Positions 14,714 to 23,088 are shown, numbered from the stretch's first letter. The stretch is DNA of 25,116 bases from Pseudomonadota bacterium (GCA_016195205.1 JACQAB010000130.1:1-25116); one strand, 5' to 3'. Notes: a model not told the origin generated them from the letters alone. Numbers and translations are program-made.

Positions 14714-15223
14714 ATGCCGCTATTTTCTTTTCCGCCTTTATCTGGGATCGAGGCCATTAGCCTCTGCACGGCAGCGCTTATTCTCCTGGCCGCCGCGGCC
14801 ATGGATTTCCGAAAATTCAAGATTTCAAATTGGCTGAGCCTGGCGCTCGCCGCGCTTTTTCCGGTTTACGCCCTGGCCGCCCATGTTCCCATGGTTCCGC
14901 ATCTGCTGACGGGGCTGGCGGTGTTTGCCGCGGGATTTGGCCTATATGCCCTGCACCTGTTCGGCGGCGGTGACGCCAAGCTTCTGGCCGCGGCCGCGTT
15001 ATGGGCCGGCCCGAAATTCGTGCTTCTGTTTCTGCTTTCGACGACGACCCTTGGCGGCGTGCTGGCGGCGGGTTTCGCCTTGGCCGCGCTGATCAAGTCT
15101 AAGAAGAGAAGTTCTGGTGATGCGGTGGTACCGTGGCACAAAGCGCCTGTGCCTTACGGGATGGCGATTGCATGTGGAGGATGGATGGTTCTTTTTTTAA
15201 TGGCGCGCAGCACCCCCACATGA
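14714..15223 (+). CDS. cpaA: CpaA/TadV prepilin peptidase
   Basis: A 169-residue polytopic aspartic protease of the A24 family. The two catalytic aspartates are visible: Asp31 in AAMDFRKFKISNW and Asp87 in the GxGD-type motif FGGGDAKLL. The C-terminal VPYGMAIACGGW is also typical. It lacks the N-terminal methylation domain of larger PilD-type enzymes, as usual for Tad systems. It cleaves the Flp leader at the inner face of the cytoplasmic membrane. It is the only prepilin peptidase gene in the window, so it might also serve PilS and the tip pilin, although their leaders are of a different type. cpaB starts nine bases later. Confidence 0.93.
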   Translation: MPLFSFPPLSGIEAISLCTAALILLAAAAMDFRKFKISNWLSLALAALFPVYALAAHVPMVPHLLTGLAVFAAGFGLYALHLFGGGDAKLLAAAALWAGPKFVLLFLLSTTTLGGVLAAGFALAALIKSKKRSSGDAVVPWHKAPVPYGMAIACGGWMVLFLMARSTPT

Positions 15224-15232
15224 GGTATAACG

Positions 15233-16138
15233 ATGACACGCCGCAAAACACTTTTTCTCGCCCTCGCCATTATTCTTGGGCTTAGCACCGTTCTGATGAT
15301 GCGCCAGGCCATGCATCGTCCGCAAAACGCGAACGGGCTTGAGATTCTGGTGGCCGCCACCGACATTCCTTCGGGTTCATTTCTACAGCTCCAGAATCTG
15401 CGCTGGCAGGCTTGGGAGCCCAGCCATGTCACCGAGGCTTTCATCCGCCACACAGCTAATAACGGTCAAGAAATGATCGGCGCTGTGGCTCGCCAGGGAA
15501 TCCGTGCCGGCGAGCCGATTATGCGGGGTGAGGTTGTGAAGCCACAGGACCGTGGCTTTCTTTCCGCAGTTCTTGAACCTGGCCTGCGCGCCGTGGCTGC
15601 CCCAATTACGAATGTGACGGGCATCGCTGGCTTCGTGTTTCCAGGCGATCGCGTTGATCTTATCTTGACCCATACCATCCGTTCGGGGGAAAATGATGGT
15701 GTTGGTCAAAGGCGCGCTAGCGTAACGATTATTCGGAACGCGCGCGTGCTTGCCCTGGACCAAAACTCGAATGATCAGAACAACAACCAGCCCAAAGTTG
15801 CCAAGGTGGTTACCCTCGAAGTTGATCCCAAGCAGGCCGAAGTCGTGACCCTGGCCTTACAGCTTGGGACGCTGTCTTTATCGCTGCGCAGCCTTGCCCA
15901 GGACGGCGGCAAAACGCTGGCCGAGCCGGTAGGCTTCGAAAACGGCCGTTACACGCTGGATAGCGATATCAGCCGCTTGATCCCGGCCCCCCGCGATCAT
16001 ACCGATGTCAGCGGGGAAGTGGTGCGGGTGCTGCGTGGTAAAGAGAAAAGCGAAGCCAGTTTCACGCAGAACGCCTCTTCCGATGGCAAGGATAAGGATA
16101 TGGTCGATGAAAACAAAGCCGCTACCAGCAACCCGTAA
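15233..16138 (+). CDS. cpaB: CpaB/RcpC pilus assembly protein
   Basis: A 301-residue protein with an N-terminal membrane anchor or signal (about 5-22, TLFLALAIILGLSTVLMM). A SAF-like domain lies at about 36-100 (LEILVAATDIPSGSFLQLQNL, GIRAGEPIMRGEVV), then the RcpC domain (about 110-220, LEPGLRAVAAPITNVTGIAGF, PGDRVDLILTHTI, VTLEVDPKQAEVVTLALQLG). The tail is polar and charged. It acts in the periplasm next to the CpaC secretin. The GAGG ribosome site overlaps the end of cpaA. cpaC follows after 39 bases. Confidence 0.93.
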   Translation: MTRRKTLFLALAIILGLSTVLMMRQAMHRPQNANGLEILVAATDIPSGSFLQLQNLRWQAWEPSHVTEAFIRHTANNGQEMIGAVARQGIRAGEPIMRGEVVKPQDRGFLSAVLEPGLRAVAAPITNVTGIAGFVFPGDRVDLILTHTIRSGENDGVGQRRASVTIIRNARVLALDQNSNDQNNNQPKVAKVVTLEVDPKQAEVVTLALQLGTLSLSLRSLAQDGGKTLAEPVGFENGRYTLDSDISRLIPAPRDHTDVSGEVVRVLRGKEKSEASFTQNASSDGKDKDMVDENKAATSNP

Positions 16139-16177
16139 GGCGCTGAAGGCGGTCCCTCCGTACGTTGTATTTAATCG

Positions 16178-17584
16178 ATGAAAAAGCTTTTTCTCCTCAC
16201 CAGTCTGCTTCTGGCCTTGAGCGTTCCTGCGTTCGCGGCCAAAGACGAACAGGCAATTCAAAAATCGCCTTCCTCCGTGGCGGCGGCGATGACAGCAGCC
16301 AGTCCCGAGACGCTGGTCCTGGCCGTGGACCGTGCCGAGAAAATCCAGCTTTCGGAACCGGCCGATACCGTGTTCGTGGCCAGTCCCGACATTGCCGATG
16401 TGCAGGTGATTTCGCCTACGACGATCATGGTTTATGGCCGCAGCGCCGGCGAAACTACGCTCACCGCCTCGCGCAAGGATGGCACGTTTATCCTGCAAAA
16501 ACGCGTGGTAGTCGATAAGGACCTGGGCAAACTCCAGGATGTTTTAGGCAGCATGCTGCCCAAAATCCGCGCCCTGCCGGTGCCAGGCGGCATCGTGCTG
16601 AGCGGTGAGGCGGATTCCTCTACCCAAGCGGCCGACGCTCAACGTATCGCCCGGCGTTTTTTGAGCAAGGACAGAGATGAAGTGATCAACCGGTTGCGTG
16701 TAGGGGGCTCGGAACAAATTCAACTGCGTGTGCGCGTGGCGGAAGTCAGCAAGAGCATCAACAAGGTTTTTGGCATCAACTGGGACGTGATCGGTATGGC
16801 TGCCGGGTTTACCTTTGGCCTCCAGAGCGGCGTCACTTTTTTTGATGCGGCTACCAACACCGTCACGCGCGTGACGTCGCATGACGCGGCCTTTGGCGGT
16901 TTCAAGGGTGGAAATCTTCGCGTGAATTCGCTGGTGGATGCTTTGGCCGAAGACGGGTTGATCACTCTGCTGGCCGAGCCGAATTTAACCGCCAAATCCG
17001 GTGAAACGGCCACATTCCTGTCGGGCGGCGAATTCCCCATTCCCGTACCGCAGCAGAATGGTTCGATTACCGTAGAATTCAAGCCTTATGGCGTGTCGCT
17101 GGCCTTTACGCCCACCGTGGTAGGCAAGAACCGGATTTCCGTGCATGTGCGCCCTGAGGTGAGCGAGCTGACCGATAATGGCTCCATCACCATTGGCAAT
17201 GTTCAGGTCCCCGCGCTTTTAACCCGCCGCGCTGAAACCACGGTGGAATTGGGCAGTGGGCAGACTTTCGCCGTAGGCGGGCTGATCAAAAGCTCGCAGA
17301 ACAACAATATCAACAAATTCCCCTTCCTCGGCGACCTGCCGGTGCTGGGCGCCTTGTTCCGTTCCAGCAAGTTCATCAATGACCAAAGCGAGCTGGTCAT
17401 TTTGGTCACGCCTTACATTGTGCAGCCATCTTCCGCGCCGCTGGCGGCGCCGACCGACGGCTATGCCCCTCCGAACGACATCGAGCGCGTTTTATGGGGT
17501 TATCAGCATGAAGAGGGCATTCTCAATATCCCCCCCGCCAATGGCGTGCGCTTGAATGGCCCAATCGGCTTCATGGCGGAGTAA
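16178..17584 (+). CDS. cpaC: CpaC/RcpA outer-membrane secretin of the Tad pilus
   Basis: A 468-residue secretin with a classical signal peptide ending near residue 20 (LALSVPAFA). The N-terminal pilus/secretin domain covers about 45-115 (KIQLSEPADTVFVASPDIADVQVI, TTIMVYGRSAGETTL), followed by a BON-like segment (GGIVLSGEADSSTQAADAQRI). The C-terminal secretin barrel covers about 250-430 (LITLLAEPNLTAKSGETATF, GVSLAFTPTVVGK, GGLIKSSQNNN, LFRSSKFINDQSELVILVTP). No Shine-Dalgarno-like sequence is visible in the ten or so bases before the ATG (TTGTATTTAATCG), which is unlike its neighbours. cpaD follows three bases after the stop. Confidence 0.93.
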   Translation: MKKLFLLTSLLLALSVPAFAAKDEQAIQKSPSSVAAAMTAASPETLVLAVDRAEKIQLSEPADTVFVASPDIADVQVISPTTIMVYGRSAGETTLTASRKDGTFILQKRVVVDKDLGKLQDVLGSMLPKIRALPVPGGIVLSGEADSSTQAADAQRIARRFLSKDRDEVINRLRVGGSEQIQLRVRVAEVSKSINKVFGINWDVIGMAAGFTFGLQSGVTFFDAATNTVTRVTSHDAAFGGFKGGNLRVNSLVDALAEDGLITLLAEPNLTAKSGETATFLSGGEFPIPVPQQNGSITVEFKPYGVSLAFTPTVVGKNRISVHVRPEVSELTDNGSITIGNVQVPALLTRRAETTVELGSGQTFAVGGLIKSSQNNNINKFPFLGDLPVLGALFRSSKFINDQSELVILVTPYIVQPSSAPLAAPTDGYAPPNDIERVLWGYQHEEGILNIPPANGVRLNGPIGFMAE

Positions 17585-17587
17585 AAC

Positions 17588-17971
17588 ATGCACAGAACAT
17601 TCTTTTCCGTGTTTCTTCTGATCGGCGCCCTGGCGCTGCTGTCGGGTTGCGCGGCCAGCGAGGCACGGCCGGATTATCGCGTGGGCATTCTGCATGATCC
17701 CGATACCGGCCAGACCATAGCCATCGCCAAAACCTGCCCCATGTGGCGCCAGTATCCTGGTGACGGTCTTGAGAATCACTTCCGTCCGCAGGTGAGTTGC
17801 TTCGACTACTACAACCTCGCGCATGAGATTGAACGCCCCACCGATCTGGTTGAAGGCCGCCGTCCCGACGCCGCCGATGCTGCGCCAGGGGTGCTGGGCA
17901 TCGAGCGTTACCGTTCGGACAAGACCAAGCAGTTAATCAATCCGAAAGATATTCCCGCCACGACCAAGTAA
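17588..17971 (+). CDS. cpaD: Short CpaD-like Tad pilus lipoprotein
   Basis: A 127-residue lipoprotein with lipobox LLSGC (Cys21). The C-terminal half keeps the CpaD pattern: a Cys and aromatic segment (QVSCFDYYNLAHEIERPTDLVEGR) followed by a short IERYRSDK segment. Typical CpaD proteins are around 200-230 residues with an extra N-terminal alpha/beta domain, so about 100 residues are missing here. The signal sequence is intact, so this looks like a reduced form rather than a broken gene. The position directly after cpaC supports the call. CpaD sits at the outer membrane and assists the secretin. Confidence 0.75.
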   Translation: MHRTFFSVFLLIGALALLSGCAASEARPDYRVGILHDPDTGQTIAIAKTCPMWRQYPGDGLENHFRPQVSCFDYYNLAHEIERPTDLVEGRRPDAADAAPGVLGIERYRSDKTKQLINPKDIPATTK

Positions 17972-17978
17972 TAGCGCT

Positions 17979-18125
17979 TGTCGCCCCCGCGTAGGCGAGG
18001 GCCGCATTTATTTTTCTTTAACAGTAAAATGGGATGCCCGCTTTTCCGCCTACGCTAAAGCTACGGCGGACGAGCTTGCCCAGACCCGCCGTAGCCTCTT
18101 GGCGAAGGCGGGCGCGGGTATGACA
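17979..18125. repeat. REP-like compound palindromic element between cpaD and cpaE
   Basis: Two related palindromes lie here. The first (17983-18002) is GCCCCCGC/GCGAGGGC with a four-base loop. The second (about 18030-18125) reads on the minus strand as TGTCATACCCGCG, then a complex centre, then GCGGGCATCCCA. Inside it are an imperfect hairpin (18046-18069, CCGCC..GGCGG) and a better one (18085-18112, CCCGCC and GCC pairing with GGC and GGCGGG around TCTT). This architecture resembles the dispersed extragenic palindromes of alphaproteobacteria. Copy number in the genome cannot be seen from here. Confidence 0.65.
17983..18019 (+). terminator. Possible terminator after cpaD
   Basis: The hairpin GCCCCCGC-GTAG-GCGAGGGC has one C/A mismatch and is followed by CGCATTTATTTTTCTTT, a T-rich tract. 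It lies 11 bases after the cpaD stop. It would divide flp-cpaD from cpaE-tadC into two transcripts. It may equally be half of the palindromic repeat that fills this gap. Confidence 0.5.
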
Positions 18126-18203
18126 GAGAAAATTATGGATAAAATTTAAGATATAAGGCTGCGGTAACTCACGAAAGATAAAGGATTTTTAGGGATAATG
18201 CAG

Positions 18204-18216
18204 GGGTTTTAAACCC
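18204..18216. promoter_or_regulatory. GGGTTTTAAACCC dyad before cpaE
   Basis: GGGTTT and AAACCC are symmetric about a single T, 36 bases before the chosen cpaE start. The one-base centre cannot form a hairpin loop, so a protein-binding site is the more natural reading. Chance occurrence is possible. Confidence 0.25.
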
Positions 18217-18252
18217 TGTTTGTTCGCCCGTAAAGCGGGCGTGGCCGGATCG

Positions 18253-19488
18253 ATGCACGAAGAATTTATGGCTTTCCTCATGGACGAGGAGTCTTTCCGC
18301 ACGGCACGTGCCGTGGCGGAGGCGCACGGCTATCCGCAGGCGGTGGTGCAGCAGGGCGGGCTGGATGTTCTGGCCAGCATGCTGGAAGAAGCCGCGCCGC
18401 CCAAAATTCTGCTCTTGGATCTAGATCGTGAGAAAGACCCGTTGGACGCCGGACGGCGCGCGTTAAGCCTGTGCGGCCCCGGTTGCTGCATCCTGTTTGC
18501 CGGTTCGCAGAATGACGTGAAGCTTTACCGCCGGCTCAAGCAGTTGGGCGGCGCCGATTACCTGGTGAAGCCCCTGGCCGAAGATTTGCTGCGCGATGCG
18601 CTGGTCCAGGCCACCAAGCCTGCTTCATCTGAAACCGAAATCCGCAACAATGAAGCCCGCGCCGGAAAAATTATGGCCGTGATCGGCACACGCGGCGGCG
18701 TGGGCGCCACCACGGTGGCCGTTAGCCTGGCCTGGATTTGCGCGCATACGCTGCATCAGCATGTGGGCATGCTGGATCTGGATGTGCATTTCGGCACCAC
18801 CGCCCTGGCGGTGGACAAGGAGCCCGGCCGCGGCATGCGTGCCGCGCTGGAAAGCCCTGAACGTCTGGATGGTTTGCTGATTGCCAGCTCCATGGTGCAG
18901 GAGAGTGAGCATCTTTCCATTCTCTGCGCCGAAGAGGCGTTTGATCCACCCCTGACGTTCGACGGCGATGCGGCAATGTCGCTGATCAAACCGGTGTCGG
19001 GCGATTTTGACAGCATCTTCATCGATCTGCCGCGCATGATGCTGTCGGCGCAGAAACGCCTTCTGGCCAACGCGCATGCCCTTGTGCTGGTCACCGATCT
19101 TACCCTGGCCGGCCTGCGCGATGCGCGGCGCATTCGCGCCTATCTGAAAAATATCCGGCCCGATTTGCTGCCGGTCATGGTGGCCAGCCGCACGGGTAAC
19201 AGCGCCTCGGCCACCGTGGAAAAACCGGCCTTCGAAAAAAATCTGGAAACAAAATTTGATTTCGAACTGCCCGAAGATATCAAAACCGCCAAGCTTTCCG
19301 CCAATATGGGCAAGACCTTTGCCGCCGTCGCGCCGCAGGCGGAAGTGAGCAAACATCTCACGGCGTTGGCGCGCCTGCTTACCGGTATTCGCGAAGAGAA
19401 AAAAGCCGCGGGTGGCCACGGCGGATTTTTGAAAAATGTTTTCAGTTCGGGGTTGCCGGCTTCCAAGCCTGCGCCCAAACCGGCGTAA
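18253..19488 (+). CDS. cpaE: CpaE/TadZ pilus localisation ATPase-like protein
   Basis: A 411-residue protein from the ATG at 18253; an in-frame TTG at 18220 would add 11 residues, and neither start has a strong ribosome site. The N-terminus (about 1-125) is a receiver-like domain (KILLLDLDREKD, LKQLGGADYLVKPLAEDLL). A MinD/ParA-like domain follows, with the atypical Walker A RGGVGATTVAVSLAW starting near residue 147; the GVGAT form lacking the usual GKT is normal in TadZ, but the first Lys of KGGVG is Arg here. LDLDVHFGTTALAVD and FIDLPRMML match the deviant Walker A' / Walker B regions. It ends in a Lys/Pro tail. TadZ proteins place the Tad machine at the cell pole. cpaF follows after nine bases. 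Confidence 0.9.
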   Translation: MHEEFMAFLMDEESFRTARAVAEAHGYPQAVVQQGGLDVLASMLEEAAPPKILLLDLDREKDPLDAGRRALSLCGPGCCILFAGSQNDVKLYRRLKQLGGADYLVKPLAEDLLRDALVQATKPASSETEIRNNEARAGKIMAVIGTRGGVGATTVAVSLAWICAHTLHQHVGMLDLDVHFGTTALAVDKEPGRGMRAALESPERLDGLLIASSMVQESEHLSILCAEEAFDPPLTFDGDAAMSLIKPVSGDFDSIFIDLPRMMLSAQKRLLANAHALVLVTDLTLAGLRDARRIRAYLKNIRPDLLPVMVASRTGNSASATVEKPAFEKNLETKFDFELPEDIKTAKLSANMGKTFAAVAPQAEVSKHLTALARLLTGIREEKKAAGGHGGFLKNVFSSGLPASKPAPKPA

Positions 19489-19497
19489 GGAATAATT

Positions 19498-21138
19498 ATG
19501 GACGGCGGCTCAATCCTCAATCTTTGCGATAAATACCTGCCCGAGCTGGTGGTGAAAGTTACCCCCGCGCAGGCCCAGAAAATGCGCCGCCCTGACCTGG
19601 CGCAAATGATCCGCAATCTGGTGCAGGAGTGGACTACCCGCGACAAGCACGAGCTGGATGCACTGACGCGGCGCGATCTAATCACCGCGCTGATCAACAA
19701 TCTTTTGACCCGTCCAGGGCTGGCAGCCGTAGCAGCCCAAGCCGAGCCTGCAGCCCCGGCGCCCGCGCCTTCTGAAAATCATCCGGCGCCTCAGGCCCAT
19801 GCTCACGCGCATGCCGCGCCCGCCGATGATCCAGCGACCGGGCTGCCCGAAACGCCCATGGCGACCCGCGGCGGCGCGCTGCGCAGCACGGTATTCACCG
19901 CCAAAGAGGTCATGCATCCGCTGCTGATGGAACGCATTGACCCGTCCGCCGCCGCCAAAATGAGCCGCGAAGCCCTGGGTCGCGACCTGACCGGCATCAT
20001 TGGTGAGTTGTTGAACGAACAGAAAATGCCGCTGTCGCTGAATGAGCGGCAAGAGTTGGTGACCAGCCTTCTGGACGACATGCTGGGCCTGGGGCCCATC
20101 GAGCCATTGCTGGCTGATGAATCGATTTCGGAAGTCATGGTCAATGGCCCCAAGCAGGTGTGGATCGAGCAGAAAGGCCGCCTGGTGCATACCGACATTA
20201 CTTTCCGTGACAACGCCCATGTGCTGAGCGTGGCGCAGCGCATCGTCACCGCTATCGGCCGGCGCGTGGACGAAAGCTCGCCGTTGTGCGACGCGCGCCT
20301 GGCCGACGGCAGCCGCGTGAATATTATCATTCCGCCGCTGGCGATCGATGGACCGTCGATCACTGTCCGCAAATTCTCGAAGAAAAAAATCACGCTGGAT
20401 GTGATGCAGAAATTCGGCAGCATTTCGCAACAGATGGGAACCGTGCTGCGCATCGCCGCGCGTTCGCGCTTGAACATTCTTATTTCCGGCGGTACGGGCT
20501 CGGGAAAAACCACGCTGCTAAACGCCATGTCGCAGATGATCGACCATTCCGAGCGCATCGTGACGATTGAAGACGCCGCCGAATTGCAATTGCAGCAGCC
20601 GCATGTGGTGCGTCTGGAAACGCGCCCTGCCAACCTGGAAGGCGAGGGCGAAATCACCATGCGCGACCTGCTGAAAAACAGCCTGCGTATGCGTCCTGAC
20701 CGCATCATCGTGGGTGAAACCCGCGGCGCCGAGGCCATCGACATGCTGCAGGCCATGAATACCGGCCATGACGGCTCGTTCTCGACCGTGCACGCCAACC
20801 GCCCGCGCGAAGCCCTCAGCCGCCTGGAAAACATGGTGGGCCTGGGCGGCGTGAACCTGGCGCCGCGCGCCATTCGCCAGCAGATTGCCTCGGCCATCGA
20901 CATGATCGTGCAGGTGAGCCGCATGCGCGATGGCGGCCGGCGCGTCACGCATATTTCGGAAGTGATCGGCATGGAAGGCGACGTGGTCACCATGCAGGAT
21001 CTGTTCACCACCGAAGTGCGCGGCGAATTGCCCGACGGCAAGCTGCAGGTCGAATTTGTCAATCATGGACTGCGTCCGCATTTCCTGCCCAAGGCTGCCT
21101 ATTACGGCCTCGATAAACAACTGCTTGAGGTGATGTGA
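19498..21138 (+). CDS. cpaF: CpaF/TadA secretion ATPase with duplicated N-terminal helical domain
   Basis: A 546-residue hexameric motor of the Tad pilus, longer than the usual 430-500. AAGGA precedes the ATG. The standard N-terminal helical domain (about 140-202, SREALGRDLTGIIGELLNEQ, ERQELVTSLLDDMLGLGPIE) is preceded by a second, similar copy (about 20-74, RPDLAQMIRNLVQEW, LTRRDLITALINNLLTRPG). The two are joined by an Ala/Pro/His-rich linker. Walker A GGTGSGKTT starts near 331, Walker B RIIVGETRGAEAIDML near 402, and the His box is FSTVHANRP. It sits in the cytoplasm under TadB/TadC. The start of tadB overlaps its stop by one base. Confidence 0.95.
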   Translation: MDGGSILNLCDKYLPELVVKVTPAQAQKMRRPDLAQMIRNLVQEWTTRDKHELDALTRRDLITALINNLLTRPGLAAVAAQAEPAAPAPAPSENHPAPQAHAHAHAAPADDPATGLPETPMATRGGALRSTVFTAKEVMHPLLMERIDPSAAAKMSREALGRDLTGIIGELLNEQKMPLSLNERQELVTSLLDDMLGLGPIEPLLADESISEVMVNGPKQVWIEQKGRLVHTDITFRDNAHVLSVAQRIVTAIGRRVDESSPLCDARLADGSRVNIIIPPLAIDGPSITVRKFSKKKITLDVMQKFGSISQQMGTVLRIAARSRLNILISGGTGSGKTTLLNAMSQMIDHSERIVTIEDAAELQLQQPHVVRLETRPANLEGEGEITMRDLLKNSLRMRPDRIIVGETRGAEAIDMLQAMNTGHDGSFSTVHANRPREALSRLENMVGLGGVNLAPRAIRQQIASAIDMIVQVSRMRDGGRRVTHISEVIGMEGDVVTMQDLFTTEVRGELPDGKLQVEFVNHGLRPHFLPKAAYYGLDKQLLEVM

Positions 21139-22112
21139 TGGAGCTGAGTCTTCCCATCATAGCCATGGGGCTAGGCGCAATCGGCATCATTCTGTTCATG
21201 CTGTTCGATCAGGGCACGCAGAACAAAACGCTGGGCCGCCGCCTGAAACGCGTGAAGGGCGAAGAGGCGGAAGAAGCCGAAATCGAGAAAATCAGCCTGA
21301 AGCGCGAGACCAAGGACAGCGGCATTCCGCTCATCGACCGGTTGATCAAATCGGCGTTGCCCAACCCTGAAAAACTGCGCAATCGTCTGGCGCGCACCGG
21401 CACCAAGATTTCGGTCAGCGAATACCTGCTGATGACCACGCTGTGCGTGGCGGTTTTCTTCATGCTGTTCAACATTATCCTTGGCCTGAAAATGCTGGCG
21501 GCGGTGTTCCTGGCGCTGACCATCGGGTTGTGGATACCACATGTGACCATCGGCATCATGGCCAAGAAGCGCGCCAAGAAATTCATCAAATTCTTCCCTG
21601 AATCCATCGATGCCATGGTGCGCAGCATCCGCTCGGGCCTGCCGATTGCCGAGGCGGTGAACGTGGTGGCCAATGAAATGCCCGACCCGATCGGCACTGA
21701 ATTCCAGTCAATCCGCGACGGCGTGCGCATGGGACGCTCGCTGGAAGAAGCGATGTGGGAGGTGGCCAAGCGCCTGGATATTCCCGAATACCGCTATCTG
21801 ATCATCGCCCTTACCATCCAGCGCGAAACCGGCGGTAACCTGGCCGAAACGCTGAATAACGTGGCCGATGTGCTGCGCAAGCGCCGCCAGCTGAAGCTGA
21901 AGATCAAGGCCATGTCGTCCGAAGCCAAGGCCAGCGCCATGATTCTGGGCGCGCTGCCGTTCATCGTGATCGCCGTGCTGAGCCTCGTGGCCGGAAGTTA
22001 TGTCAGCCTGCTGATCACCGATCCGCGCGGCAACATTCTGTGCGGCATTGCCGTTTGCATGATGGGCGCGGGCATTTACATCATGTCGCAAATGATCAAT
22101 TTCGAGATTTAA
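21138..22112 (+). CDS. tadB: TadB inner-membrane platform protein
   Basis: A 324-residue polytopic protein of the T2SS-F family. The ATG overlaps the cpaF stop (TGATG). Helices: about 4-22 (SLPIIAMGLGAIGIILFML), a cluster at about 96-140 (LLMTTLCVAVFFMLFNIILG and onward), and two at the C-terminus (about 268-318). The cytoplasmic T2SSF domain lies between (FFPESIDAMVRSIRSGLPIAE, TIQRETGGNLAETLNNVADV). It forms the membrane platform with TadC above the CpaF hexamer. One base separates it from tadC. Confidence 0.93.
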   Translation: MELSLPIIAMGLGAIGIILFMLFDQGTQNKTLGRRLKRVKGEEAEEAEIEKISLKRETKDSGIPLIDRLIKSALPNPEKLRNRLARTGTKISVSEYLLMTTLCVAVFFMLFNIILGLKMLAAVFLALTIGLWIPHVTIGIMAKKRAKKFIKFFPESIDAMVRSIRSGLPIAEAVNVVANEMPDPIGTEFQSIRDGVRMGRSLEEAMWEVAKRLDIPEYRYLIIALTIQRETGGNLAETLNNVADVLRKRRQLKLKIKAMSSEAKASAMILGALPFIVIAVLSLVAGSYVSLLITDPRGNILCGIAVCMMGAGIYIMSQMINFEI

Positions 22113-22113
22113 C

Positions 22114-23085
22114 ATGATCAGCACCCAGGAAGCCAGCATCATGGATCTTCTGCAAAGCGAAATACTCGTCTGGGTCGCTGGTGCGGCGATGATGGCCACC
22201 TTCTGGATGATGTGGAAGGCGATGGGCGGCGAAGACATGCCCGCGCAGCGCCTGAAATCGGTCACCCAGCGCCGCGAAGATTTGCGTGCCGAAATCCGCG
22301 CGCAAAGCGAACCGCAGCAGGGAATCCTGCAGGGTGACTGGGTAAAAAGTTTCGGCGTGCAAATACGCCGCTCGCCCTGGCTGTATTCGGCCAATCTAAA
22401 AAAAGAATTAGTGCGCGCCGGCTTGCGCAAGAAGGAAGCTCCCGCGGTCTACATGCTTTTCAAGCTGGGCCTGCCGGTATTTCTGTTTGTGCTGGGCTTT
22501 TTTCTTACCGTGGTGCTGGGCGCCGGCGCGAGCAAACCGTTGTTCAAGTTGATGTGGTTGCTGGGATTGCCGCTGGTGGCCTTCATGCTGCCCGGCATGT
22601 GGCTGAAGAACACCATTCAGAAACGCGAAGACATCCTGCGCAAATCGCTGCCCGATGCCTTTGACCTGCTGGTGATCTGCGCCGAGGCAGGCCTGGGCCT
22701 CGATGCCGCGCTGGACCGCGTATCCAAGGAAATCGTGCAAAGCACGCCGCTGCTGGCGGAAGAGATTGGCATCACCGCGGTGGAACTGGGCTTTCTGCCC
22801 GACCGGCGCCTGGCGCTGACCGCCTTTGCGGAACGCGTGCAACTGCCCTCGGTCCGGGCGCTGGTAAACACGTTGATCCAAAGTGAAAAATACGGCACGC
22901 CGCTGGCGCAGGCGCTGCGCGTGCTTTCCTCCGAATTGCGCGAGGAGCGTATGATGAAGGCCGAGGAAAAAGCCGCCAAGCTTCCCGCCACCCTGACGGT
23001 GCCGATGGTGCTGTTCATCCTGCCCACGCTGTTCATCGTGCTAATGGGCCCGGCGATTATCCAGGTGTTTGACCTGAATAAATAA
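22114..23085 (+). CDS. tadC: TadC inner-membrane platform protein
   Basis: A 323-residue partner of TadB. An N-terminal helix lies at about 14-32; a hydrophobic block at about 108-165 (LFKLGLPVFLFVLGFFLTVV, LLGLPLVAFMLPGMW) precedes the T2SSF domain (SLPDAFDLLVICAEAGLGLD, LVNTLIQSEKYGTPLAQALR), and a final helix lies at about 295-318. The start at 22114 has only a weak ribosome site; an ATG at 22141 (MDLLQSEILVW) with AGGA upstream is a good alternative. It is the last gene of the plus-strand Tad operon; the next gene converges, with three bases between stops. TadE, TadF and TadG genes are not in the window. Confidence 0.93.
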   Translation: MISTQEASIMDLLQSEILVWVAGAAMMATFWMMWKAMGGEDMPAQRLKSVTQRREDLRAEIRAQSEPQQGILQGDWVKSFGVQIRRSPWLYSANLKKELVRAGLRKKEAPAVYMLFKLGLPVFLFVLGFFLTVVLGAGASKPLFKLMWLLGLPLVAFMLPGMWLKNTIQKREDILRKSLPDAFDLLVICAEAGLGLDAALDRVSKEIVQSTPLLAEEIGITAVELGFLPDRRLALTAFAERVQLPSVRALVNTLIQSEKYGTPLAQALRVLSSELREERMMKAEEKAAKLPATLTVPMVLFILPTLFIVLMGPAIIQVFDLNK

Positions 23086-23088
23086 GCG

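Noticed and set aside
19803..21062. Long minus-strand open frame opposite cpaF
   Set aside because: Ser/Arg/Met-rich shadow with no family features; the coding strand is clearly cpaF.
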